A stretch of DNA of 64,000 nt, from positions 12,301,501 to 12,365,500 of the forward strand of contig JAYKYS010000001.1 in the NCBI GenBank assembly GCA_036924285.1, in the 5' to 3' direction. How positions within the stretch are numbered: the stretch's first letter is position 1; each line of letters begins with the position of its first letter. Source of the stretch: Asterella californica. Its lineage: Eukaryota > Streptophyta > Marchantiopsida > Marchantiales > Aytoniaceae. This document shows, piece after piece, positions 1 through 11,129 of the stretch. A program made the position numbers and the translations under genes. The notes below the pieces were generated by a model that was not told where the DNA came from, did not search any database, and saw only the letters and a program-made list of their open reading frames with translations.

Positions 1-212
1 AAAAGGTAATCAAGTCTTTCAGGTGCTTTTAGACATTTGATCTCGAGTTTGCTAATTGCTAAAACGCCAAAAAGGAAAAGCCTGGGAATCAAGTTAGACT
101 TCGATAATTTACGGATAAATCTAATGACTTCAGTTGAGTTTATGACAAATATTCTGATCTTGATACTTGTTGATAGTGTAAGAACAATGTGGGTAGAACT
201 TGAAAGCATCTT

Positions 213-351
213 GCACATTCTATAACCTTAAGTAGTAAACGGTAAATGTTATTACCCGTCCCTTATGTCTTCGTGGACCATGCATATTCTATAACCTTAA
301 ATAGTAAACGGGAAATGTTATTACCTGTCACATAGGTCTTCGTGGACCATG
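213..351. repeat. Tandem duplication, 69-bp unit x2
   Basis: Two adjacent copies of a 69-bp unit begin at 213 and 282. Both contain the string tctataaccttaa and end in cttcgtggaccatg, with only a few substitutions between them. No coding potential is evident. The rest of 1-690 shows nothing I recognise. Confidence 0.85.
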
Positions 352-694
352 AGACTTTCGACAGCTAGACTCTGACATAACAGTTTGCAGGACATGCACC
401 TCCAACCATACCCGCAGAAAGAGGTGAGATGCACGCGGAGAGGGAGCGGAGGCGGAGTGCGGGAGAATGAGAGTGAGAGTGTCCTGTGAGAGGGGAGGTG
501 TTAAAGTGTGATAGAGTGTTTTTTTACATATTCTTTTTCATTTTCTTTTCTGTTTCTTTTGATCTTAGAATTGATACATTTGATGGAGAGATGAGTGAGT
601 ATTAAATAGTTTCAGATTTTCTAAGAATTTACGATTAGAGAAGGTTCTTTTTAGGATTTTCTTACCACATTTAGTGTATTTATTTTTTTATCTC

Positions 695-790
695 TACATG
701 TCAGGGTTCAGGGTTTTTTTTTCTTTTTTTTTCTTTTTTTTTTCTTTCTCTCTTTGTTTTTTTTTTCTTTTTTTTTTTCTCTTTTCTATG
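695..790. repeat. Low-complexity pyrimidine (T-rich) tract
   Basis: This is almost pure T with scattered C, next to the 5' side of the LINE remnant. Apparent Lys/Glu-rich ORFs on the minus strand here are products of the tract and are not genes. Confidence 0.85.
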
Positions 791-844
791 GGAGATGTTT
801 CTATCACGAGGACCGTTTGACCGGATATCGTCTTTTCTTTAGCT

Positions 845-3800
845 ATGGGTACTCTCTTTCCCATGAGATCGAGGCTGATCAGAGACACACCATGCCCGGT
901 GTGCAATCAGTCGCAAGGGGTAAAATCTCATGTGAGAAAGATGCGCAAGAGCTATGATACGACCACATGGGATGCCCAGGTTAGCCGAGATCGGAGGTCT
1001 ACATGTGCAGTCATTATGACATCATTAGCCCTTCTTCTTGGAGTTCCTCCAGAGTCGTAGGAGTGGTTGAGAGTCCACTCTGGCACTATCCTGAGTTTGT
1101 TCGAGACGAGTTTTCCTTGTCCGCGTTTGTTCCATCGGTTACCTCGTGCTCTTCATGACGAGGTGAGACAGGCAATCCGTCTACCTCTTGACATGTTGGC
1201 ACGGAACACCAAGGACGAGGCGGCGTGGTTACTGTTCCTCCTACTTCCCCGTTGGTGTCTCCTGTTATACTCGAGGTGGCAGAGGAGGACATCGGGAGGT
1301 GACAACCCGTCTTCGGAGATTCCGTGTAGGTGATTGGGTGGCCTTACAGGAGGAATCAGTCCGTGCGGTACGAGGTAGGAGTGAGTCTGCCTCTACACGT
1401 GATGTCTCATCTTCCGTCCACATATGACGTTGTAAGATGTTAGGTCAAGTTGGAGAGTACAGTAGAGCTGCTAGAGCACTGCATCTTTTATCATTGGCAT
1501 GTTCTACTGAAGAGACGATCGATGCGTTGCGTTTCCTTCACCCCTCACCGGGTGATCCCTCACCACCTGAGGTTCAAGACTATCAGCTTGAAGAGTCACT
1601 ATGTCTCGATAGATCCTTGTTTGCCCAGGCCTTGTGTACAGCTCCACGTCTATCCTATGGAGATCTGTCTGGGATGGTCTACGAGCACTTACGGGATTGT
1701 TTCCAGACAGACGACCCCTCTAGTGGTTTCACGGAGCTTTTTCAGGTAGCGGCAGTAGTAGCTCAAGGACATATTCCTCAATCTATAGCTCAAGTACTAG
1801 GAGCAGCTAGACTTTTGACCATGATGAAGGATGGGAGAGGGATTTGATCGATAGCCATCGGTGAGATTCTCTTACGACTTATTAGTCGTACCATTGTCCT
1901 TCAGCTTCGAAATACTTTTCAGGACCACCTTTGTCCATATCAGTTCGGAATTGCGATGCTGGGAGGTTGTGAGCCTGTGTCTTTCGGCATTATGACTCTC
2001 TTGGACATCCATCACGATTGGGTTGTCTTACAGATAGACGTAGAAAATGCTTTTAATAACATTTCCTGCGCTTCCATCTTTAGAGAGCTCATGAATGACG
2101 AGGGATCTCTGGCGGGTCTCGTCCCCTTCGTGCGATCGTTCTATGGTTCTTCTTCTTCTCTTTACTACCAGCACGGTCCTATGATACATGGGGTTACAAT
2201 CATCAGCTCCGCTGCAGGTACTCGTTAGGGAGATCCTTTGGGTGGACCCCTCTTTGCCTTAGCTCACTATAGAGCTCTCTTGGCCACCGCCTTGGATGCT
2301 CTAGGTTGTGTTTTTCCATCTCTAGATGATGATACGCACATCGTAGATCCAACGGACCAAGTCGTTGTTGCTTTTGACCACCTTGTCTATCAATTGGCCT
2401 TGGTAGGGTTGAGGATGAAAGTGTCAAAGTGCAAGGCTTGGTCTCCCATAGGTATATCGTCGGACCTACAGCTCACGGAAGGATTTTGTCATCCCTATAG
2501 ATGGTTTACACATCCTCGGAGTACCTGTGGGTACAGAGGATTTTGTCTCTCGATTCTTAGATGTTGTCATGACGGACGACGTTTGCATATCGAGGATCTT
2601 CCTATGTTGGAGGATCCTCAGGTTGCCTTTGGTATTCTTTCCTCTTCCATTGCACGACGTCCTAGTTACTTACTCCGCATAGTACCTCCATCTCCTATCT
2701 TTATCTCGCGCCTTAGAGAGTTTGATAAGAAGATCATGGAGGTGTTTGACGACATCATATGACCGGGGACTTTTGAGTGTGTGATAGGACCTCTCGCACG
2801 TAGGCATACATCTTTGTCGATATCCTGTGACGGGGTGGGTCTATTATCCATGGAGGAGACTGCTGTGGCAGCCTTTTTGGGTAGTTGGACCCTCTCAGCA
2901 CCTTGGCACCGTTGCCGTTTTCTCGTGCGAGATAGACTTATTCTAGAGAGTTATGTGACACAGGTGGAGGATGGTTCTTACCCACTACAGATGTGTCTCT
3001 GTGAGACAAGAGATAGTTTGACTCTTGAGACACGTGAGGCACACCCTCGATTCGATATCTTAGCTACAGATGGATCTCGCGGACTACAGTCTTCTCTGAC
3101 GGGACACCACTTCTAGCAGGTTCTCCATGCGCTCTTAGTGGATCCTTCCATCTCACGGGATACTAGAGCTCGACTCCGCTCTTGTTCGGACAAGGGCACA
3201 GGCTCTTGGCTCATAGCTCGACCTTGCATCAGAGCGTTCCGACTCGCACCGACTATCTTCTCTACAGCGATGAGGTTCTGCCTAGGCTTGGTCCAACCTG
3301 TTGCTTTGACTTTCCACCTGCGAGTGCGGTGTCTCGCTCGACATATCGGATCGTCATCTTGCTCGATGTCCTCATGGTGGAGAACGGATAGCTACCCACG
3401 ATGTCATCAGAGACGTCGTGTTTGTCTTAGCACGGGAGAGCGGTCATATGACGTGGAGAGAGCGTTGGTATGTCTTTCAGAGAGGAAGATCAGTGAGAGC
3501 TGACTTGTACATGATGAGGGAGGATCAGGTCTCAGTGGCTGATGTGGTTGTCACGGATTCGACACGGGACTCAATGGCGACACAGATGATCACCCATCTC
3601 TCAAGATGGGCTGCAGGCGTGACGGCAGCAGCGAAGGTGACCAAGTATTAGGGGTATGCAAGTGGGACATCGCTTCATCCCTTTAGCTTTGGAGATATAC
3701 GGATCGACAGGCTTGGAGTTCGACGTCTTTCTGAGAGATTGTGCCAGAGTCTATCATGAGAGACGTCAGGAGTACCACTTTTTATTTTTTTCTGCACCAC

Positions 3801-4150
3801 GTTTTTTAGGCAACGAGTTTTCATTGCTCTACAGAGAGCTTTAGCAGGCGCCGTTCACAGGAGGGCAATCGCAGTAGGTGATGCTTCTTCAGGTACACCA
3901 GTTGTTTGCAGACATACTGACTTTCTGATCTCCGACATTATAGATACGACATGCGATTTTAGAGCTGCTGATAGCGAGGCTTAGCCCAGCTGTTCTTCCT
4001 TTCGGGGTGGTTATTGCTTGACCCTTCAGGTCCTTCTTTCCCTTGTAAGGCTTGATGGGGTCTTCTCATCCGTTTGCTATTCATTGGTTCTGAGTATTTC
4101 TCCCGCAACTCACAACCTTTCTTTTAGCCTTAATTCTTGTTTGTTTGGTT
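845..4150 (+). mobile_element. R2-like non-LTR retrotransposon, copy 1 (decayed)
   Basis: This is the longest of three copies of one LINE family in the window, all in the plus orientation. It has a reverse transcriptase followed by a C-terminal restriction-like endonuclease, the domain order of R2-group LINEs. A possible zinc-finger remnant (CPVC followed by H) lies near 893-930. The 3' UTR is recognisable because copies 2 and 3 share its tail: a ttcggggtg motif, then gcttgatggg, then gctattcatt. Exact ends are not defined; no poly-A tail or target duplication was identified. Confidence 0.75.
1437..3844 (+). pseudogene. R2-like LINE reverse transcriptase and endonuclease, broken
   Basis: One reading frame runs from 1437 to about 3400 and is interrupted by stops at 1845-1847 (TGA), 2226-2228 (TAG), 2760-2762 (TGA) and 3114-3116 (TAG). 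It then shifts frame near 3400 and again near 3651. Reverse transcriptase motifs are visible: SIAIGEILLRL just after the first stop, QIDVENAFN (motif A, about 2034), GDPLGGPLFAL (motif B, after the second stop) and a DDDTHIV form of the catalytic YxDD (about 2323). Downstream, R-A-D followed 12 residues later by DVVVTD, then a K..KY stretch, matches the RPD...D...K pattern of the R2-type PD-(D/E)xK endonuclease. Copy 2 reads CAG where copy 1 has the TAG at 3114, so that stop arose by C-to-T. The element cannot make an active protein. Confidence 0.75.
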
Positions 4151-6784
4151 TTTTTTAGGCCTCTTTTAGCTGTGGGGCTTTCTGCAGCCGTATGCTGCTG
4201 CCCTTGCACAGCATGAGTCCCCCCGTTGGGAGGACTCGACCCGACGGCTGATAGTGTAGCTTATGGAATGGCCTCCCTGAGATCTCATGAGTGACTGACT
4301 GTATCTAGATGTGCTTCGCTCCTGTTATCACGTGTCATCGCTCTAGTGGACTTATTTAATCGTATTAAATAAGTCACTGTTCCAGTACAACCTGTGTGAG
4401 AGATGAAGTAGTTCTTGCTGTTGATCGGTATGTCTTTCAATCCTTTCTCGAACAGGAAGCCAGATTGCTCCTCACTTCATCTGATTCATCTTGGCAATCC
4501 TATTCATGGTTACGAATGATCTGAATACACAACTCTGCACATCTTGGATTTGCTGGAACCACTACGTGTGGATATGTATCTCCGGGTGACCCGGAACTAA
4601 TCATTTTAGTTGCTATCAGTGGGGATTCGGCACCCATAATGCGCAGTCATCGGACATTAGCATATGATAACTACAATGGTTACATAATACATCAAAATGT
4701 GCAACAGAATGAACTCTCTCGAATGTGCTAAATATCAATCTCTTATAGTCTCTTGTAGAAGAGATATGTGTCTTTGAAGTTTCACTCTTCGTCCTAAAAC
4801 CTAAGGAAACTACACCTTCTACTTGGGCACAGAAAGAACCTCATATCCGATTGAAAAATCGATTAACATATACAAGATAGCCCGTTCTTCCTTACAGTAT
4901 GCGTGTTGAGATGATGGCATGAGAGAAAAAGAACGTGTAGTAGTAAAAAGAACGTGTAGTAACACATCTATCTTCAAGATCTCCAGACGGGTTTCCTTCA
5001 GTTCTGTCCCAAGTTATCAGAGTCAATAGTTATCTATAGGCTATAGCGGAGATGCTAACCCAGGCAGTTTAGGAGATTTATTCTTCTACTTGAATTCGCA
5101 GATGGGCTTTGCGTGTCGGCCGAACAAACCTGTGGCTTCTGAACTTTCCCCCTCCGAATGACTTTAAACATGTCGTGGGTTTTGCAGCTGGAGAAATGTT
5201 TCTCGTGTCAACCCAGCTGTGACCAGATGTATGAAGTACAGTAACAGTCAAGCTGTTGAAGTTCAGTGGCAAGAGTTCTCCAGAAATAACACTTCTGCTA
5301 TCCATCATATCCGAGAAACTCACCAGAAGCAAAAGAACATTCCAAGACCTTTCGGTAGTGCTGACTTTCACGGAATGTAGAAAAATCAATTTGAGGCAAC
5401 CACTGGAAGATACAACGATGTCCCTAGACGAGGCCTCCTTTGTAGAAATAAACTTTCCCCACAGTTTAAACAGACAATGTGCATTCTTGCATGTACAGAT
5501 TACTGCACTCCCTCAGTTCAGAAAAAGCGTTGCAAAGTTAGAGAAAGTGATATAGCGATGTAGTTAGAACATGATTACCTGATAGCGAGACTGATACTTA
5601 GAAATTCAATGCAGAGACTACTGCCGAAAGAAAATTTAAGTAAGAAGGATGACAAAGAGGTAACTTCCAGAGTCCAGCAGGAACTTGTTTAATATGAGCC
5701 GCAAGAAGTGCAGAGTCAGCAATATTCTCAACCTCTAGCCTCTTTGCGTACTAATCAAGCAGCCGTCACTCTTTTGCGGCCAATTCTGTACGGGACTGCC
5801 ACTTCCTTGAGGATCAGAGGCTACGGAAAACCTGGTTCGAAAAACAAACATTTGTATGGTCGAAGTCTATGCAGACCTAATTCTCGTCCTCCAGCACCAT
5901 GAACTCTGCAAAACCTGCATCTATTGTTGTCTTTGGAATGTCGCCGGAGAAACATCAGGCTTTACATCCCCACTCATAGATTTACGGGCAGTCCGTTCCA
6001 AACAAAGAAAGTCGTAAATCAGTGACCGCTTGTGGAACACGTTACTGTATGAGCAAAACAGCATTTTGCATAACGAGCCAGGTCCTCAGTTTTGTTGCTA
6101 TGCTGTGGCCATCCATAGATCGAAGACTTGAGATGCAGATGGGTGCCTTGCTTGACTCTTGTGTATATATGCTAAGACAGTCGATTGAATCCAGCAGGGC
6201 GGATGAAGACCCGGTATTTAGAGCTCGCAACTGGACAGAGCATCAGCATGCAGTTGATTGTTTTTAGGTAGTCTATGCTAGCTAGCTACATGTAGTTTGC
6301 AAGAAAATCATAGCCAGGTTTCTCCGCCGATTCTTACTCTCCACACTCAACTCCGACTAGATAAGTGTGTCTTTTTGCTAGACTGGACAGTTCCGCAGCA
6401 ATGCAAAGTCGCTAGGCTTGTACGTGGTAAGCTGACAGTCAACTAAAGAGAACACTTCAACCTACGGTAGTTTGTTCACCTTCTGTCTTAATTCTGTTCA
6501 TCTTCAGCGGTAACCAACATCTACATTGAAGTTTTATATGATGGACGTCCGGACACACACAAAAGCTCAAGCACCTCTTGCCTGCAGTATGGTCTCATGA
6601 AGCTGTTAACTCTCAGATCTCTGAACCTGTAGACGACAGCACAAAATGGAAAAGGCATCGGACATGCATAAGAGAGCATACAGAGAGCAGTGCGAATGGG
6701 TCACATGTCATCAGCTCACTAATAATCCAACAGTCGTTCTCGTAATCGACTCACAAGATAATTTAAAGAGGTTATCCTCGATAA
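4151..6784. other. Intergenic stretch, no gene recognised
   Basis: No family is recognisable here. Short ORFs at 5078-5389 (minus), 5256-5555 (plus) and 6022-6267 (plus) have no motif or compositional support. The one clear structure is a perfect hairpin at 4349-4375. The sequence at 4165-4260 may still belong to the 3' region of LINE copy 1. Confidence 0.6.
4349..4375. repeat. Perfect 12-bp hairpin
   Basis: Arms at 4349-4360 (gacttatttaat) and 4364-4375 (attaaataagtc) are exact reverse complements around a 3-base loop. No T-run or gene end points to a function. Confidence 0.8.
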
Positions 6785-6970
6785 CGTGCGGTCTTCAGCA
6801 TCATAAACAAACATTAGTCGATCGAAATCATACGAGAAAGAAAACCAGATCAGCTTCAAAAGATTATGTACGTGCGGTCATCAGCGTCATGAACACACGA
6901 TCAATTGAACACACAATCAATTGATCGTGTGTAATAACATAACTAACCAGATCAGGCTTCAAAAATTTGT
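6785..6970. repeat. Diverged tandem duplication with a 16-bp palindrome
   Basis: The string cgtgcggtc, then tcagc, then tcat, then aaca occurs twice about 83 bp apart, and both copies end in an aaccagatcag..cttcaaaa segment. The second copy holds a perfect inverted repeat: arms 6893-6908 and 6917-6932 (16 bp each), loop acacacaa. It lies about 190 bp beyond the 3' end of the U2 gene. Confidence 0.7.
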
Positions 6971-7100
6971 GGACGAAGGAGGAACCGCCGAGAAGGTACA
7001 TAGAAACTACAGAATATGAACCGATCTACGAACTTCAAGGCGATTGCCGATACCACCGTTCCATGTCTTGACGCACTCCTTTCTCGTCGTCCGACGGATG

Positions 7101-7107
7101 TTTGACT
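7101..7107 (-). promoter_or_regulatory. Candidate snRNA 3'-end box
   Basis: On the minus strand the sequence AGTCAAA fits the core AGTNNAA of the plant snRNA 3' box. It lies about 18 nt downstream of the U2 3' end, a plausible distance for 3'-end formation. Confidence 0.5.
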
Positions 7108-7124
7108 CCCACGAGGGGAGGATG

Positions 7125-7319
7125 GGCTGCGGCGGCCTAGGAGGTAGTGCAATACCAAGGCGACACTGGCGAGTCCGAGGCAGCAAGCTACTCCACTGGA
7201 CTCGAACCCGTGAAAGAAATAAGATTAATATCGTGAGAGTCGATTACCCTCGTATCAGATATTAAACTGATAAGAACAGATACTACACTTGATCTTAGCC
7301 AAAAGGCCGAGAAAGGTAT
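7125..7319 (-). ncRNA. U2: U2 spliceosomal snRNA
   Basis: The minus strand starts ATACCTTTCTCGGCCTTTTG, the plant form of the U2 5' end, and continues with GATCAAGTGTAGTATCTG, which contains the branch-point pairing segment GTAGTA. Stem-loop IIa can form (GAGGGT with ACTCTC, one G-U pair). The Sm region reads ATTTCTTT where plant U2 usually has ATTTTTTT. Stem III closes with GAGTCC/GGACTC and keeps the loop segment GTAGCTTGCT. Stem IV has GCCTTGG paired with CCTAGGC (one U-U) and the conserved loop TATTGCA. The length, about 195 nt, is normal. The RNA pairs with intron branch points in the nucleus. The 5' end is well fixed; the 3' end is approximate. I could not find a canonical plant upstream element (RTCCCACATCG) or a good TATA box, so activity is uncertain. 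Confidence 0.92.
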
Positions 7320-7667
7320 GCTTTTTACAGTGCAGCGAGAAGCTTATGAGTCTCATTGAATATCATTTCCTTCTGCAGAGCTTATGGATTTATTAACTAG
7401 GTCGCATTCTCTTACTTCATCTATTCGTCGGTAACCCAATGATGGGGTTAAGGCGCACTAGCAACTCGATCGATACACAAAGGAGATCGGAGTAAGATGG
7501 TGAGGTGAGAAGATATGACGCATGGGGGCATTCGAATTTCACTTAGTATAACGAACAAAGTAGACTGAAGATCAGCGAAGACGTCTTCGCGTCCATAAGT
7601 GAACAGACTGTACTGTAGAGTGCTGCTTATGTTCGTCACCTCGAGACCAGAAAGTGAAGCCTAGGAT

Positions 7668-7854
7668 CTGGCCCAGGAGATGTATCAATAGTACGGCGGC
7701 ATTGGCGAAATCCGAGATAGCAAGCAACTGATTGAACCCGTCAAAGACATAATGTAGTTCAGCGTGAAGATAATAATTTTTATTAATACTAATGTCCAAT
7801 ATGATATTATAATAACACAGTTAGCTTAGCAGCCAACGAGGCCGAGGAAAGTAT
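7668..7854 (-). pseudogene. U2 snRNA pseudogene
   Basis: The minus strand begins ATACTTTCCTCGGCCTCGTT, close to the U2 5' end. Its 3' half closely tracks the intact gene: TCTTTGACGGGTTC, GCTTGCTATCTCGGA, then a stem IV relic ending CTCCTGGGCC. The branch-point pairing segment and stem IIa are lost, and the Sm site is not recognisable. Roughly 30 bp of 5' flank also resembles the flank of the intact gene (TCAT.AG..TTCTC), so this is probably a segmental duplication that included promoter-proximal DNA and not a retrocopy. Confidence 0.8.
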
Positions 7855-8046
7855 GAAGATAAGTTTCGTGGAGAGAATTCTGATGAATCGCATCACCAGA
7901 ATCGACATAGCTGATGATCCCGAATAAGTTTCGGTCCTTCTAATTCGAACTCGTGATCAAACCGTCTCATAATGTGAAGGTATCTGAAGGTCGGCTGGTT
8001 CGGCACTAAGGCTAAACAGATTTGCATGTTGATATCTGAAGTCGAC
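7855..8046. other. Left flank of the Harbinger element, nothing recognised
   Basis: About 190 bp between the U2 pseudogene and the TTA target duplication (8047-8049). It should be compared with the right flank from 22858 to rebuild the pre-insertion locus. Confidence 0.5.
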
Positions 8047-8049
8047 TTA

Positions 8050-8082
8050 GGCCGTAACCGCACCCACATTAACTAAGCCGGT
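8050..8082 (+). repeat. Harbinger left terminal inverted repeat
   Basis: 33 bp, matching the reverse complement of 22822-22854 except for one T/G difference at the 25th base. TTA precedes it at 8047-8049. Confidence 0.92.
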
Positions 8083-8584
8083 AATCCGAGATTAGCGCGA
8101 TAATCAGTTTTTCCCCGAGGTTGTTTTGACGGGTGCGCGAATCTAGGTTTGTGTACTTGAAAAAACCACTGTCACCGCACCCGACAGCCGTCTCTAACAG
8201 AGCACTATTATCGATGTAATAAACGTTTAGACGATAGACTGTCTCGATGTCTGCAACATGCATACAACGTGGATTGCCATGCAAAATTTAGTGAATTTGT
8301 GAATGCGTGGGACGGGTTCGCCAGGGAGTTCAGTGATCTCGCGCGAAGGCCAATATCGATCCAACGTCTACTGTTATACAGGGAGGGAATGAGGCGCAAG
8401 TAAACAGCGATTAAGGTGAACTCGACCATCGAGCTCCAAATCTTTGTGTGAGAATACCGATTGACACATTCTTTGTGACACCACGGGGATAGTTCGGTAA
8501 AAATATGGCATCAATGGAGAGGATGATGAAAACTGTGTCGCGGAAACTTGTACTATCGTCCTCTCTCCCTGTTTTGAAGGGTTT

Positions 8585-9136
8585 AAGATCAGATAAAGGT
8601 AAACAGCATTTTAAAGGTAACCAGCTCGTAAGCATTAGAGCTCGTAAAAGTAAACAGCATTTTAAAGGTAACCAGCTCGTAAGCATTAGAGCTCATAAAG
8701 ATAAACAGCATTTTAAGGTAACCAGCTCGTAAGCATTAGAGCTCGTAAAGGTAAACAGCATTTTAAGGTAACCAGCTCGTAAGCATTAGAGCTCGTAAAG
8801 GTAAACAGCATTTTAAGGTAAACAGGTCGTAAGAATTGAAGCTCGTAAAGGTAAACAGCGGGTAAAGTAAACAGCTCGTAAACATGCTCGTAAACGTACA
8901 CAGCCAGCTTTCAAATTGTCTACCTGCGACAGTAAATAGCTCGTAAACGTGAACAGCTCGTAAAGGTAAACAACGAATTTACTAGCCAGCTACCTGCGAC
9001 TGTAAAGTGCTGTTAAGGTAAACAAGCTCGTAAAGGCAATGAACTCGCAAACAAACCGTGAGCCCCTCGACTGTAAACAGCTCGTGAAGGAAAATAGCTC
9101 GTAAGAAGACAAGTGTTTGCAAACAAACCGGTAGTC
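8585..9136. repeat. Minisatellite rich in 'agctcgtaa' (left part)
   Basis: Regular copies of about 52-55 bp run from about 8590 to 8830, each with gtaaacagcattttaa, then ggtaaccagctcgtaagcat. They pass into shorter, irregular units built on cagctcgtaaa and ggtaaac. The array resumes after the nested Ty3 element at 16773, so it is one locus split by the insertion. ORFs here are artefacts of the repeat. Confidence 0.85.
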
Positions 9137-9140
9137 GTGC

Positions 9141-9939
9141 TGTCACACCACAAGTATCCCATTATTTGTGTGTATGCTTATATACATTTCATTAGGTATG
9201 ACTATCTTAAAGGTTACTCTAGTTTGAAGATCTAAATTTAGAGTGATCAAAAGTAGTCATAACTAGCTGAGATAGTTATAACTAAGTTGAGGAAACTATT
9301 AGAGGTTCCACTATGGCACTATAGGACAAGTGCGGAGCTCTAAATATGCTTTCCAAAAGTATGTAACTTTGTTGACCATCGCTGATTGGATGCATGATGA
9401 AAAGTCATGCACAAAGATCTAAAGATGCTCCTCAAAAGACGTATTAGTGTGTTGTCGTCTTTCGACTGGATAGCGTGGAAAGTTAACACTTTACAAAAGC
9501 TAAAGTAGGAGAATCTCTTACTTTAGTAAAGTAGAACAAGTAATGTGTGTGCTATTCTTGAGTCTTAGTAGCCTTTAGAAGTTTTACTATTTTGGATTGC
9601 GCACTTACCATGAGGTAACGTAACTTAGTGAAAGTTACCACGGTAAGAAGTTGTAGAGTATATAAGGAGGAGTTGAGAAGGTGGAAGACACTCTCATTTT
9701 CCTGACTGTAAGTAAAGTGAGCATTGGAGACCTTGGGAGTCCTTGAGTATTTTGCGATGTAATGTTGAGAGCGGGATTAGAACTTGTGTGCAGGAACGCT
9801 ATTAGAGGTACCGATGTGACCATACGGGTCAGAGAGTTGAGTGAAGTGAGCATGGGTGTACTTAAATCTTTGTAATTAGGGTGCACTAGTAATCCTAGTC
9901 ATCTGAGGTACCCCTGGGTGAGAGACAGGCCGGCTTACA
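9141..9939 (+). repeat. 5' LTR of the young Ty3 element
   Basis: 799 bp, TGTCACACC...CGGCTTACA, same length and apparently same sequence as 15970-16768. It carries a TATA-like TATATAA at 9659-9665. Confidence 0.95.
9659..9665 (+). promoter_or_regulatory. TATA box in the 5' LTR
   Basis: TATATAAGG lies about 280 bp before the LTR end, in an otherwise mixed context. Transcription would start some 30 bp downstream. The same motif is at 16488-16494 in the 3' LTR. Confidence 0.55.
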
Positions 9940-9942
9940 TTT

Positions 9943-9960
9943 TGGTTCCGTTGCCGGGAC
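9943..9960 (+). promoter_or_regulatory. Primer-binding site (tRNA-Asp-like)
   Basis: TGGTTCCGTTGCCGGGAC starts three bases after the 5' LTR. It resembles the plant tRNA-Asp primer site (TGGCGCCGTTGCCGGGGA), with differences near its 5' end, so the primer may be another tRNA with a similar 3' end. Confidence 0.65.
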
Positions 9961-10529
9961 CTCGATACAAAGATTCGTATTTAGTCGTTAGTACAGTTTA
10001 TGTCTGTTTTTGAGCATGAGTTCAGAACCTTTGTACATACACCATGTTATAGAGGGCAAGATAAGCTTTCCAATAAGCTTGATATCTCCGAGAGATCAAT
10101 TGTGAGGAGAGAGTTATGTCTTTCGGAAGTTAAGGAGGTTTTTCGATATCAAATAGTGAGCTCTCGGGAAGGAGTTTACAGTCAGTTTCATATTTTCAAT
10201 TTTTAGAGTTAGACCTTGAAATCTTCCATGCTGATAGCTTGCAAGATAAGCTATCTAGGCACCCAAATCATGCGTGAATTGATCGAGTAGAACTGGAGTT
10301 ATGGCATTCGAAGTGAAGGGGGGTCAAATCTGCTATATCGCTTGCTGAAGCAAAAGAGTGAAAGAATTTCAGAATTCTTGAGAGGGTTATGTTCGATCTC
10401 TGAGGCTCAGGGTTGACAAGTTAAGCTTCTACTTAGTAATGTGAGAGATTGCTAAGTGAGAAGATAGTCGAGTGATCAAAACTGTCAAACAAGCTATATA
10501 GCGAGAGAGATGTATGACGGATCATCGTC
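9961..10529 (+). other. Ty3 5' leader
   Basis: Untranslated leader between the primer site and the first ORF. A 68-aa ORF at 10000-10206 has no recognisable motif. Packaging signals would be expected here but cannot be seen directly. Confidence 0.5.
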
Positions 10530-10994
10530 ATGGAAGGACAGCAAGAGTGGAAATTGAGGTTGAGCAAGATCCCTCAAGGCTATGCGGTGATAGTTACCGC
10601 TGATCTGGCGAAAGGAGAATTTCGACTAGAATTTGAAGAAGAAGCAGAGAGTAGTCGTAAGAACCAGGAGAAGAACTCGAGGTGCTTTTTGTGTGGAGAA
10701 GAAGGACATAAAGTGAGCAAGTGTCCTACGAAGAATAGACTTTTGCGTGAGCGAAGAGGGTTGGTCGACTTAAGCTTACACATAGGCCCTTCTTCCCCTA
10801 GACAAGACGTCATTGATCCTACAACCTTTTGTCCTAGATGTGGAGTGGACGGGATTCCAGTTGAGCACGAGTGTAGCGCAGTGGTTGCTTTGCTAGAAAC
10901 TGTAGCCGAAGGTCTCGAGAGAAGGTTGAGTGTAGAAACGGAACGAGTGAAGACCTCTAGCGAGGATGGAGATAGTCTGTCACACGAGAGATAA
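10530..10994 (+). CDS. Small zinc-knuckle ORF upstream of gag-pol
   Basis: 154 aa, lying inside the Ty3 element before gag-pol. A CCHC zinc knuckle (CFLCGEEGHKVSKC, C-x2-C-x4-H-x4-C) sits near residues 51-64, followed by a second Cys pair (CPRCGVDG...HEC). The N-terminal 45 residues are acidic and charged. It ends in TAA at 10992-10994, 135 nt before the gag-pol ATG and in the same frame. The zinc knuckle suggests a nucleic-acid-binding, nucleocapsid-like role, but gag-pol has its own knuckle. It could be an accessory protein, a duplicated gag 3' piece, or a captured host fragment. I do not recognise the whole protein. Confidence 0.6.
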   Translation: MEGQQEWKLRLSKIPQGYAVIVTADLAKGEFRLEFEEEAESSRKNQEKNSRCFLCGEEGHKVSKCPTKNRLLRERRGLVDLSLHIGPSSPRQDVIDPTTFCPRCGVDGIPVEHECSAVVALLETVAEGLERRLSVETERVKTSSEDGDSLSHER

Positions 10995-11129
10995 GATGAC
11001 CATGAGGGTCAAACTTATTCCAACCTTTGGAGAGGAGAGAGCTCAACGGGGAAATTGTGGATTGCGGTGAAGTGAGATCTTCACATCCGCAAGCAGTTCC
11101 TTGAGTAAGAAGAAGAAAAGAAGAGAAGA

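Noticed and set aside
694..906. Lys/Glu-rich 70-aa minus-strand ORF
   Set aside because: Produced by the pyrimidine tract at 695-790.
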